Positions 1-5,108 of a stretch of DNA of 6,320 nucleotides are shown here, piece by piece. The stretch covers positions 1 through 6,320 of the forward strand of contig PSRF01000003.1 of the NCBI GenBank assembly GCA_003175865.1. Reading direction: 5' to 3'. The notes beneath the pieces were generated by a model. The model had not been told where the DNA came from, ran no database searches, and saw nothing but the letters and a program-made list of their open reading frames with translations. A program made the position numbers and the translations under genes. Position 1 is the first letter of the stretch, and every line of letters begins with the position of its first letter. Source of the stretch: Blastocatellia bacterium (GTDB lineage Bacteria; Acidobacteriota; Blastocatellia; Pyrinomonadales; Pyrinomonadaceae).

Positions 1-30
1 TCTGGCGGATTGTACTGGAAAGGTCAATAG
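1..30 (+). CDS. Possible 3' end of an upstream gene (partial, unrecognised)
   Basis: Reading frame 1 is open from the window edge and ends in TAG at 28-30, giving the peptide SGGLYWKGQ. The stop codon directly abuts the gyrA ATG (TAGATG), a spacing typical of genes co-transcribed in one operon, and the gyrA ribosome-binding site would lie inside these last codons. Nine codons are far too few to identify a family, and the other two forward frames are also open over this stretch, so the assignment rests only on the neat stop/start junction. It does not resemble the usual GyrB C-terminus that I would have expected if gyrB were the neighbour. Confidence 0.25.
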   Translation, partial: SGGLYWKGQ

Positions 31-2586
31 ATGGAAACAACTTCTGAACGCATAAATATCGAAGACGAGATGCGTCGATCGTATCTCGACTACGCAATGT
101 CGGTAATCATCGGGCGCGCGCTTCCTGACATTCGCGATGGTCTAAAGCCGGTGCACCGGCGTGTCCTTTGGGCCATGCATGAGCTCGGTAACACATACAA
201 CAAGCCCTACAAAAAGAGCGCGCGCATAGTTGGCGATGTCATCGGTAAATATCACCCGCATGGTGACATGCCTGTCTATGACACCATTGTCCGCTTGGCC
301 CAGGACTTCTCGATGCGTTATCCACTAATCGATGGCCAGGGCAATTTCGGATCTGTTGATGGCGACGCGGCCGCGGCAATGCGTTACACAGAAATTCGCA
401 TGGCCCGTCTCGCGAATGAAGTTTTGGCTGATATCGAAAAGGAAACAGTTGATTTTCAACCAAACTACGACGAGTCGCTCAGTGAACCAACAGTCTTGCC
501 TGCACGCGTTCCAAATCTCCTAATCAACGGCTCCGACGGAATCGCCGTTGGCATGGCGACGAAGATTCCGCCACACAACTTGACTGAAATCGTCGACGCA
601 ACGATTGCGTTACTGAAAGACCCGGCGATGGACGTCGAAGCACTCACGAAGATCGTTACTGGTCCAGATTTTCCGACGGGCGGTTTCATCTATGGCAAAG
701 AAGAAATCCGGAAGTCGTATCTCGAAGGTCGTGGCGTGTTGCAGCTTCGAGCGCGCGCTGGCATCGATCGGATTGGTCGTGGTGCACAGGAACGCGACGC
801 AATTGTCATCACTGAGATCCCGTTCCAGGTCAACAAGGCGCGATTGATTGAACGCATCGCCGAACTCATCAATGAAAAGAAAGTTGACGGCATTGCTGAC
901 CTCCGTGATGAGTCTGATCGCAGCGGTATGCGCATTGTTGTGGAATTGAAACGCGACGCTGTACCGCAAGTTGTGCTGAATAAGCTCTACAAGCTGACGC
1001 CAATGCAATCGTCCTTCGGGGTCATCAATCTCGCGATCGTTAATGGTCAGCCACGCGTGCTAAACCTCAAGCAGATGCTTGAGTGTTTTATCGAGTTTCG
1101 TCGCGAGGTTGTGCGACGCAGAACCGAATATGATCTGCGCAAGGCCAAGGCCCGCGCTCATATCCTTGAAGGTCTCACAAAGGCAATTGATGCCTTAGAT
1201 TACATCGTCACACTCATTCGAAACTCGCGTTCAGTTGACGAAGCTCGACAGTGGCTCATCGGTCAAATGAAGACAATGGATGAGGTGAAAAACTGGAAAG
1301 GTGTACCCAGTGATGTTCAGCTTAAGACGTATATAGGCCGGCTGCAAAAGGCTATGGAGCGCCTGGCATTTTCGGAGATTCAAGCGCAGGCAATTCTAGA
1401 TTTGCAGTTGCGTCGTCTGTCAGCACTCGAGCGACAGAAGATCACTGAGGAGTACGAAGGGGTCATTCGCTTGATCGCCGAACTCGAAGAGATTCTCTCG
1501 AACGAGAGGTCTTTACGTCGAGTGATTCAAAAGGAGCTTGAAGAAGTTAAGAAAGACTTCGGTGACGAGCGTCGAACGGAGATTGTTGATGAGGGCGTAG
1601 AACTATCCATTGAGGACCTGATCGCTGACGAAGATGTTGCTATTACTGTCACGAACAGTGGTTACATCAAACGTACTCCGATTACCACCTATCAACGACA
1701 GGGGCGCGGAGGTAAAGGACGATTTGGCGCTGCAGCGAAGAATGGCGATTTCGTTGAACACCTCTTCATCGCGTCAACACATGCCTACCTGATGATCTTT
1801 ACGGATGATGGCATGGTCTACAAACTGAAGGTTCACGAAGTTCCCGACGCTGCCGCCTCAGCTCGCGGTAAGGCAGTTGTAAATCTGATCAACATTCCTT
1901 CCGATCGCAAACTTGCTGGTGTTGTTCCGGTGAAGGAGTTTGCCGAAGGTAAGTACGTCGTCATGGTCACAAGAAAAGGTGTGATCAAGAAGACTTCACT
2001 ATCGGATTTCCAGAACATTCGTTCAAATGGAATCATCGCAATCAATGTCGACGAAGGAGATCAGCTGCTCGATGTCGTCTTGACCGATGGAACGAAACGA
2101 ATATTCATCGCGACACATAACGGTCTCGCAATTCGTTTTGACGAAAAGAACGCTCGACCGATGGGAAGGGCAACGCGCGGTACGCGTGGCATTGATTTGC
2201 GAAAGGATGATTACGCCGTCTCCGTTTGCGCAGTTTCTGCGGAGGACACTGAGCGGATGTTGTCAGTTTCCGAGCAGGGGTACGGCAAGCAGACTCCGAT
2301 TACGACCTATCGCTTGCAAGCGCGTGGTGGCAAAGGTGTCATCAACATGAAGACGACTGAAAAGACTGGCAAGGTGGTAGCGGTATTCCCAGTCGAAGAC
2401 GAGTCAGAAATCATGATCATAACGCAGCAAGGAAAACTGATCAGACTCGAAGCAGGTGAGATTCGGAAGACTGGGCGCAGCGCGCAGGGCGTCAGGTTGA
2501 TAAAGACGGAGCCTGGCGACAAAGTGACCAGCGCCTCATTGATTGAAGCTGCGGAAGAGGAAGAGACTGAAGAATCGCCAGCGTGA
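31..2586 (+). CDS. gyrA: DNA gyrase subunit A
   Basis: This is the DNA-breaking subunit of gyrase, the A2B2 type II topoisomerase that adds negative supercoils using ATP bound by GyrB in the cytoplasm. The 851-aa length is normal. The N-terminal breakage-reunion domain carries Arg118-Tyr119 (MRYTEIRM), Tyr119 being the DNA-linking tyrosine (E. coli Tyr122), and the intercalating Ile171 (GIAVGMA; E. coli Ile174). A helical and coiled-coil C-gate region follows to about residue 500, then the beta-pinwheel C-terminal domain. GyrA-box motifs occur at 557-563 (QGRGGKG) and, as a second copy, at 763-769 (QARGGKG); these and an acidic tail at about 839-848 argue for GyrA over ParC. The ATG start follows GGAAAGGT at 17-24 with 7 nt between the AGG and the ATG. 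Oddity: the residues matching E. coli Ser83-Ala84 are Met80-Pro81, while Asp87 is kept (Asp84). The stop lies 4 nt before the palindromic repeat element. Confidence 0.98.
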   Translation: METTSERINIEDEMRRSYLDYAMSVIIGRALPDIRDGLKPVHRRVLWAMHELGNTYNKPYKKSARIVGDVIGKYHPHGDMPVYDTIVRLAQDFSMRYPLIDGQGNFGSVDGDAAAAMRYTEIRMARLANEVLADIEKETVDFQPNYDESLSEPTVLPARVPNLLINGSDGIAVGMATKIPPHNLTEIVDATIALLKDPAMDVEALTKIVTGPDFPTGGFIYGKEEIRKSYLEGRGVLQLRARAGIDRIGRGAQERDAIVITEIPFQVNKARLIERIAELINEKKVDGIADLRDESDRSGMRIVVELKRDAVPQVVLNKLYKLTPMQSSFGVINLAIVNGQPRVLNLKQMLECFIEFRREVVRRRTEYDLRKAKARAHILEGLTKAIDALDYIVTLIRNSRSVDEARQWLIGQMKTMDEVKNWKGVPSDVQLKTYIGRLQKAMERLAFSEIQAQAILDLQLRRLSALERQKITEEYEGVIRLIAELEEILSNERSLRRVIQKELEEVKKDFGDERRTEIVDEGVELSIEDLIADEDVAITVTNSGYIKRTPITTYQRQGRGGKGRFGAAAKNGDFVEHLFIASTHAYLMIFTDDGMVYKLKVHEVPDAAASARGKAVVNLINIPSDRKLAGVVPVKEFAEGKYVVMVTRKGVIKKTSLSDFQNIRSNGIIAINVDEGDQLLDVVLTDGTKRIFIATHNGLAIRFDEKNARPMGRATRGTRGIDLRKDDYAVSVCAVSAEDTERMLSVSEQGYGKQTPITTYRLQARGGKGVINMKTTEKTGKVVAVFPVEDESEIMIITQQGKLIRLEAGEIRKTGRSAQGVRLIKTEPGDKVTSASLIEAAEEEETEESPA

Positions 2587-2588
2587 GC

Positions 2589-2623
2589 CGAGTAGGCAGA
2601 AAGCAGTAGGCAGTAGTCAGTAG
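2589..2623 (+). repeat. Left arm heptamer tract (GCAGTAG units)
   Basis: Five consecutive 7-nt units can be read: CGAGTAG, GCAGAAA, GCAGTAG, GCAGTAG, TCAGTAG. Two are perfect and three are degenerate. The tract makes up most of the left arm of the palindromic element; the rest of the arm is the unique-looking AAAGAACGATTT. Short tandem heptamers of this sort behave like simple-sequence repeats and can vary in number. Confidence 0.75.
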
Positions 2624-2790
2624 AAAGAACGATTTCTAATTCGTCAATTTTCATTTTTCATTGGGATCCGTCAGAGCATGGACCAGATCTGACGACTCGC
2701 GATTTCTGAAGGATGAAAAATGCGAACTGATAAATGATGAGTGAAAAATCGTTCTTTCTACTGCCTACTACCTACTGCCGACTGCCTACT
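2591..2790. repeat. 200-bp palindromic intergenic element with 45-nt heptamer-repeat arms
   Basis: The arms 2591-2635 and 2746-2790 are inverted copies of each other, matching at 40 of 45 positions without gaps. Inside the 110-bp centre are two further nested perfect stems: 2652-2661 with 2713-2722 (10 bp, CATTTTTCAT) and 2669-2675 with 2688-2694 (7 bp, CGTCAGA, 12-nt loop). The whole stretch could therefore fold as one long hairpin on either strand. It occupies essentially the entire gap between the converging gyrA and moaDE genes, so a role as a bidirectional transcript end or mRNA-protecting structure is possible. It has no coding capacity, and I found no clear target-site duplication. It may be a MITE- or REP-like dispersed element; that is inference. 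Confidence 0.85.
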
Positions 2791-2792
2791 TA
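2758..2792 (-). repeat. Right arm heptamer tract (inverted GCAGTAG units)
   Basis: On the plus strand the units are CTACTGC, CTACTAC, CTACTGC, CGACTGC, CTACTTA, that is, the heptamer of the left arm in inverted orientation. The outermost unit overlaps the end of the moaDE reading frame: the TAG of the heptamer (plus-strand CTA at 2786-2788) is the stop codon of that gene. Confidence 0.75.
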
Positions 2793-3472
2793 AACTCTCC
2801 TTCAACCCAAACCTCGCCATCTTCAAAGACTTCCTTCTTCCAGATTGGAACAGTTCGTTTGAGTTCGCGGATGGCCCACTCACAAGCTTCGAACGCAGCC
2901 TGTCTGTGTGGCGCGCTTACCGAAATCACCACACTCGTTTCGCCGATCTCCAAACGACCTGTGCGATGCACAATTCCGATGTGAGCAATGTCGAATCGTT
3001 CGTGTGCTTCAGCACCCAAACGTCTCATTTCACTGACTGCCATTGGTTCGTATGCTTCGTAAACAAGGTGATGAGTTTGTCGTCCCGCCGTCCATTCCCG
3101 CGCATATCCGTCGAGTGACACCGTTGCTCCGCATTCAGGTAACACTACTCGCCGCGCGACTTGACCAACATCAATGGGTTCGGTGGTCAATTCGAAGAAG
3201 TCTTTGGACTCGGAGCCGCCGCTGACTGGCGGAAACACTGCCAACTCGTCGTTATTTGATAAGGGTTGGTCCCGTTTCGCGTATTCCTGGTTTACAGCAA
3301 ATAACAACGATCGTCCGAAACGTTTGAGTCCAGGGTAATCCGCGCTGAGTTGTGCAAACGCGGTGGCTACTGTTGCTGGTTCTGGAATTGAGATCTGAAT
3401 GGGATTAGCTGAAACCGCGTCACGCGCGGCGCCAAAGAACAATACGCGGATCGAAACAGAGCGCTCGCTCAT
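2786..3472 (-). CDS. moaDE: Fused molybdopterin synthase, MoaD-MoaE (small plus large subunit)
   Basis: Molybdopterin synthase inserts the dithiolene sulfurs into cyclic pyranopterin monophosphate to make molybdopterin, a step of cytosolic molybdenum-cofactor synthesis. Residues 1-86 are a MoaD beta-grasp domain (opening SIRVLFFGAARD) ending in Gly85-Gly86, the motif that is thiocarboxylated in free MoaD. Residues about 91-228 are MoaE, with YEAYEPMA (138-145), VHRTGRLEIGE (168-178) and KRTVPIWKKE (205-214). Lys205 and Lys212 keep the spacing of E. coli MoaE Lys119/Lys126. The 228-aa length equals the two domains joined with almost no linker. Mycobacterial MoaX is a known precedent and is processed after Gly-Gly. 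The ATG overlaps the stop of the upstream Lon-domain gene (ATGA), so translation is probably coupled. The stop codon is supplied by the adjacent heptamer repeat. No other molybdenum-cofactor gene lies in the window. Confidence 0.94.
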   Translation of the reverse strand: MSERSVSIRVLFFGAARDAVSANPIQISIPEPATVATAFAQLSADYPGLKRFGRSLLFAVNQEYAKRDQPLSNNDELAVFPPVSGGSESKDFFELTTEPIDVGQVARRVVLPECGATVSLDGYAREWTAGRQTHHLVYEAYEPMAVSEMRRLGAEAHERFDIAHIGIVHRTGRLEIGETSVVISVSAPHRQAAFEACEWAIRELKRTVPIWKKEVFEDGEVWVEGEFK

Positions 3473-4170
3473 TCAATATCAATGTGATGGCCACCGTGGC
3501 CGTTTCCTTTCGCAAGTTGGTGAATTCGTGCACGCTCTTCGTAACTGGTCACTGCCGATTGGAGCATTGAGCGAAGACGTTGTAACCGTTCAGCTGTCGA
3601 GCGGAGTTCAAGTAACTCCTGCTTAACTTCTGCTTCGATTTCCATTGCTGCTGACACAAGGAATGAAAGTCGCTCTGGCTCTGTATCTGAGATGTCAGGA
3701 AGGCTGGCGCGTTGGTCGTTTATGGTACGAACCGCCTTTGCGATTCTGGTGAAAGCTTCGGCTACCTCTTTCGCTGAGTCATTAATCAGCGCAGATTCGT
3801 CGTCTTCATCTTCAAAATAAGTGACACGTGCGACGAGATACGGATTGCCGTGTTCTACATAAGACTCCAGGCGATAGCGGACCACACCTACGGTCAAAAT
3901 ATTTGACCGACCATCAGGAAGACTTTGGGACTCAGCGACTTCGGCTACGCACCCGATGTGGCCGGATGGTGGCAGATCACTGTCTGCAGTATTCGAATCG
4001 AAGTAAGCGATTCCAAAAAGGTTATTGCCAGCGCGAATGTCCTCAAGCATCTGACGGTAGCGTGGCTCGAAGATGTGTAAGGGTAGAGGGACCCCCGGAA
4101 ACAAAACGACCGGCAATGGGAATAGCGGAAGTTCGCGTACTCCCCTAACTCTTTCGAGGGCTTCGCTCAT
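3469..4170 (-). CDS. Stand-alone Lon N-terminal (substrate-binding, LAN) domain protein
   Basis: The 233-aa protein has the classic Lon substrate-binding-domain opening ELPLFPLPVVLFPGVPLPLH (13-32) followed by IFEPRYRQML (33-42), then the beta-rich core (GIAYFD, IGCVAEVAE, VGVVRYRLESY) to about residue 120. A long helical stretch (about 125-220), partly charged and suggestive of a coiled coil, precedes a Gly/His tail, KGNGHGGHHIDIE. There is no AAA+ ATPase and no Ser-Lys peptidase domain, so it is not a complete Lon protease. In Lon this domain recognises unfolded or tagged substrates, and the function of single-domain versions is not settled. The ATG at 4170 sits just before the conserved motif and has no strong Shine-Dalgarno; a promoter is visible at 4206-4234. 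It is the first gene of an operon with moaDE, overlapping it by 4 nt. Confidence 0.92.
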   Translation of the reverse strand: MSEALERVRGVRELPLFPLPVVLFPGVPLPLHIFEPRYRQMLEDIRAGNNLFGIAYFDSNTADSDLPPSGHIGCVAEVAESQSLPDGRSNILTVGVVRYRLESYVEHGNPYLVARVTYFEDEDDESALINDSAKEVAEAFTRIAKAVRTINDQRASLPDISDTEPERLSFLVSAAMEIEAEVKQELLELRSTAERLQRLRSMLQSAVTSYEERARIHQLAKGNGHGGHHIDIE

Positions 4171-4205
4171 CTATGCGATACCGATTCAGTTCTTCGGATG
4201 CGATC

Positions 4206-4234
4206 ATTATCGCAGACGATGAGATAGAAGTCAG
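4206..4234 (-). promoter_or_regulatory. Predicted sigma70-type promoter of the Lon-domain/moaDE operon
   Basis: On the minus strand CTGACT (4234-4229, matching TTGACA at 4 of 6) is followed after exactly 17 nt by GATAAT (4211-4206, matching TATAAT at 5 of 6). The start point would be near 4199, giving a leader of about 29 nt before the ATG at 4170. The -35 hexamer is 2 nt from the first TGTCCGATAAG repeat. This is a by-eye match and has not been tested against a lineage-specific promoter model. Confidence 0.45.
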
Positions 4235-4236
4235 CC

Positions 4237-4291
4237 AATGTCCGATAAGCTTCAGCTCAAATGTCCGACAAGCTAAAACTTATCGGACAAA
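4237..4291. repeat. Three copies of TGTCCGAYAAG: two direct, one inverted (possible miniature IS remnant)
   Basis: AATGTCCGATAAGCT at 4237-4251 recurs as AATGTCCGACAAGCT at 4260-4274 (one mismatch, 23-nt period). Its core is inverted at 4279-4289 (CTTATCGGACA, an 11-bp perfect inverted match to 4239-4249). The unit thus starts TG and ends CA, with two repeats at one end and one at the other. Multiple terminal repeats and TG/CA ends are features of IS21-family ends, so a deletion derivative of such an element is possible. Near-identical 9-mers flank it, AAGTCAGCC (4228-4236) and AAGTCGGCC (4292-4300), as a target duplication might. The alternative is a cluster of regulator-binding sites upstream of the operon promoter. 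No transposase is present. Confidence 0.6.
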
Positions 4292-4333
4292 AAGTCGGCC
4301 CTCTGCGACGGAGGGAACCTGACGCAGAGGGCC
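4289..4333 (-). terminator. Intrinsic terminator downstream of the response-regulator gene
   Basis: The minus strand reads an 11-bp perfect GC-rich stem, GGCCCTCTGCG (4333-4323) with CGCAGAGGGCC (4307-4297), a 15-nt loop, then GAC and five T residues (4293-4289). It lies about 78 nt past the stop codon of the receiver gene and upstream of the Lon-domain operon promoter, so it should insulate that operon from read-through. Its T-tract overlaps the right end of the TGTCCGAYAAG repeat cluster. Confidence 0.8.
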
Positions 4334-4337
4334 TAAG

Positions 4338-4377
4338 AACACCGCGTAATGAAGTGGGAGTTCATATCCGCGGTGTT
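4338..4377. other. Second hairpin between the response-regulator gene and its terminator
   Basis: AACACCGCG (4338-4346) pairs perfectly with CGCGGTGTT (4369-4377). Inside the 22-nt loop ATGAA (4349-4353) pairs with TTCAT (4361-4365), leaving a 7-nt GTGGGAG loop. On the minus strand no T-run follows, so it is not a terminator by itself. On the plus strand only a short TTT follows. It may stabilise the 3' end of the response-regulator mRNA or be a small structured RNA element; its role is unknown. Confidence 0.55.
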
Positions 4378-4410
4378 TAGCGGCGCTCAAGTGGGTAGCG
4401 CCTGGCGACA

Positions 4411-4815
4411 TCAAACGATTTGCGCAATCAACTCCAGCCTGTGTACTGGGCTAAGACGACAAATGCTGGCCAACAACTCCTCGATTTCAAAAGGCTTATC
4501 AAAGAATTCGTCAGCCCCTCTATCGAAACATTCCTGTTGCGTTTCCTGACTGTCGTGAGAGCTCATGATCAAAATACGCGTTTGGGGTAAGTGCCCTTTG
4601 ATGTACTCCAGCAGTCGCATCCCGACGGCTGGTGAATCGAGTTCAGGCGGCAACTGCAAATCGAGGATTGAGATATCTGGTTTGTAAAAAGTTGCGCGCC
4701 GAATGGCCGTCTGCATGTCATTCGCAGTCACGACATCGTATTCGTCGCATAAGGTCCAGTAGAGTTGTTGAGTGATCGCCTCATCATCATCTACGACCAG
4801 TATTCTGGGCTTCAT
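4411..4815 (-). CDS. Single-domain response regulator (PrsR-like receiver, no output domain)
   Basis: This is a cytoplasmic receiver protein presumably phosphorylated by a histidine kinase not encoded here. Counting from ATG 4815 (134 aa) it has the acidic pair at 9-10 (ILVVDDDE), the phosphate-accepting Asp52 in SILDLQLPPE, Ser85/Ser86 in ILIMSSHD and Lys107 in DKPF, so the active site looks complete. The pattern QQLYWTLCDEYDVVTANDMQ and the insert DLQLPPELDSPAVGMRLLE recall the receiver of PrsR, the PEP-CTERM-system regulator, but the sigma54-activating AAA+ and DNA-binding domains are absent and the protein stops 27 residues after Lys107. AAGGAG lies 7 nt before an in-frame GTG (4818) and 10 nt before ATG 4815; I prefer the ATG because MKPRILVVDDD is the usual beginning. 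It is transcribed alone and followed by an intrinsic terminator. Confidence 0.9.
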   Translation of the reverse strand: MKPRILVVDDDEAITQQLYWTLCDEYDVVTANDMQTAIRRATFYKPDISILDLQLPPELDSPAVGMRLLEYIKGHLPQTRILIMSSHDSQETQQECFDRGADEFFDKPFEIEELLASICRLSPVHRLELIAQIV

Positions 4816-4824
4816 CACTGAGGA

Positions 4825-4830
4825 TCTCCT
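4825..4830 (-). promoter_or_regulatory. Ribosome-binding site of the response-regulator gene
   Basis: The minus strand reads AAGGAG followed by ATCCTCA and then GTGATG. The spacing is 7 nt to GTG (4818) and 10 nt to ATG (4815), so either codon could initiate. The difference is one residue and does not affect the domain. Confidence 0.65.
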
Positions 4831-4836
4831 TAATGC

Positions 4837-4854
4837 TGCTTAAGGCCTTTAGCA
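4837..4854. promoter_or_regulatory. 18-bp near-perfect palindrome, candidate operator
   Basis: TGCTTAAGGCCTTTAGCA is a centre-symmetric dyad with 8 of 9 base pairs matched (only the fifth pair is T/T). It lies between the predicted -10 box and the ribosome-binding site of the response-regulator gene, about where transcription would start, which is a typical position for a repressor or autoregulatory site. Having no loop, it suits a dimeric protein site better than an RNA hairpin. The binding protein is unknown. Confidence 0.45.
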
Positions 4855-4857
4855 ACG

Positions 4858-4886
4858 GCTATACCGAGTGCTTGAAACACTGAAAA
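4858..4886 (-). promoter_or_regulatory. Tentative promoter of the response-regulator gene
   Basis: On the minus strand TTTTCA (4886-4881) and TATAGC (4863-4858) each match the sigma70 consensus at 4 of 6, with 17 nt between them. The predicted start would be near 4851, leaving a leader of about 35 nt that contains the palindrome at 4837-4854. The match is modest. The remainder of the 293-nt divergent region (4819-5108) shows no convincing plus-strand promoter for the PDZ gene. Confidence 0.3.
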
Positions 4887-5095
4887 GCAAAGGTTTTGCC
4901 GCTTTGGAGGATCAGCGAGTTGTCTACGTACGGTGACACTCCATATCCGATAGTGCACATCCTCGCATTACCGTTCAAAAACCCACTTCTCGACGAATTT
5001 TCGGTCTCAGTCTCCAATAAAACCGTCTTCAAATTCTGCTTTAAACCTTTTGGAACCGGGGATTTCCACATGCGTGTAAACCATCAAATTCTTCC

Positions 5096-5100
5096 GGAGG
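5096..5100 (+). promoter_or_regulatory. Ribosome-binding site that fixes the PDZ-gene start
   Basis: GGAGG (within CCGGAGGAA) lies 8 nt before ATG 5109. This strong match, together with the signal peptide that begins at that ATG, rules in 5109 rather than the upstream in-frame starts at 4896 (TTG) or 5070 (ATG). Confidence 0.85.
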
Positions 5101-5108
5101 AATCCGCA

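Noticed and set aside
610..1008. 132-codon minus-strand open frame inside gyrA
   Set aside because: It lies wholly antisense to the conserved gyrase breakage-reunion domain and is composed of non-protein-like sequence.
2589..2792. CRISPR-like or attC-like array
   Set aside because: The 7-nt units are contiguous with no spacers, and there is only one pair of inverted arms with no integrase or cas genes nearby.
2741..3118. 125-codon plus-strand open frame over the heptamer arm and the moaDE 3' half
   Set aside because: It is antisense to an excellent MoaE domain, its beginning is simply the translated heptamer repeat, and no family or ribosome-binding site is seen.
3828..4148. 106-codon plus-strand open frame opposite the Lon-domain gene
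   Set aside because: It is a shadow of the conserved LAN domain on the other strand, with an Arg/Cys-rich composition typical of antisense frames.
4349..4549. 66-codon plus-strand open frame across the hairpin and the response-regulator 3' end
   Set aside because: It starts inside a hairpin loop, lacks a ribosome-binding site and overlaps the receiver domain in antisense.
4920..4948. TTGTCT with a 17-nt spacer to ATATCC as a promoter for the PDZ gene
   Set aside because: The -10 hexamer is a poor match, and no spacing in this region gives a convincing pair. I leave the PDZ promoter unassigned.
4896..5108. In-frame N-terminal extension of the PDZ protein from TTG 4896 or ATG 5070
   Set aside because: The extension is followed by a clear signal peptide starting at 5109, which must be N-terminal, and the strong GGAGG at 5096-5100 serves ATG 5109. 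The earlier frame is probably open by chance.
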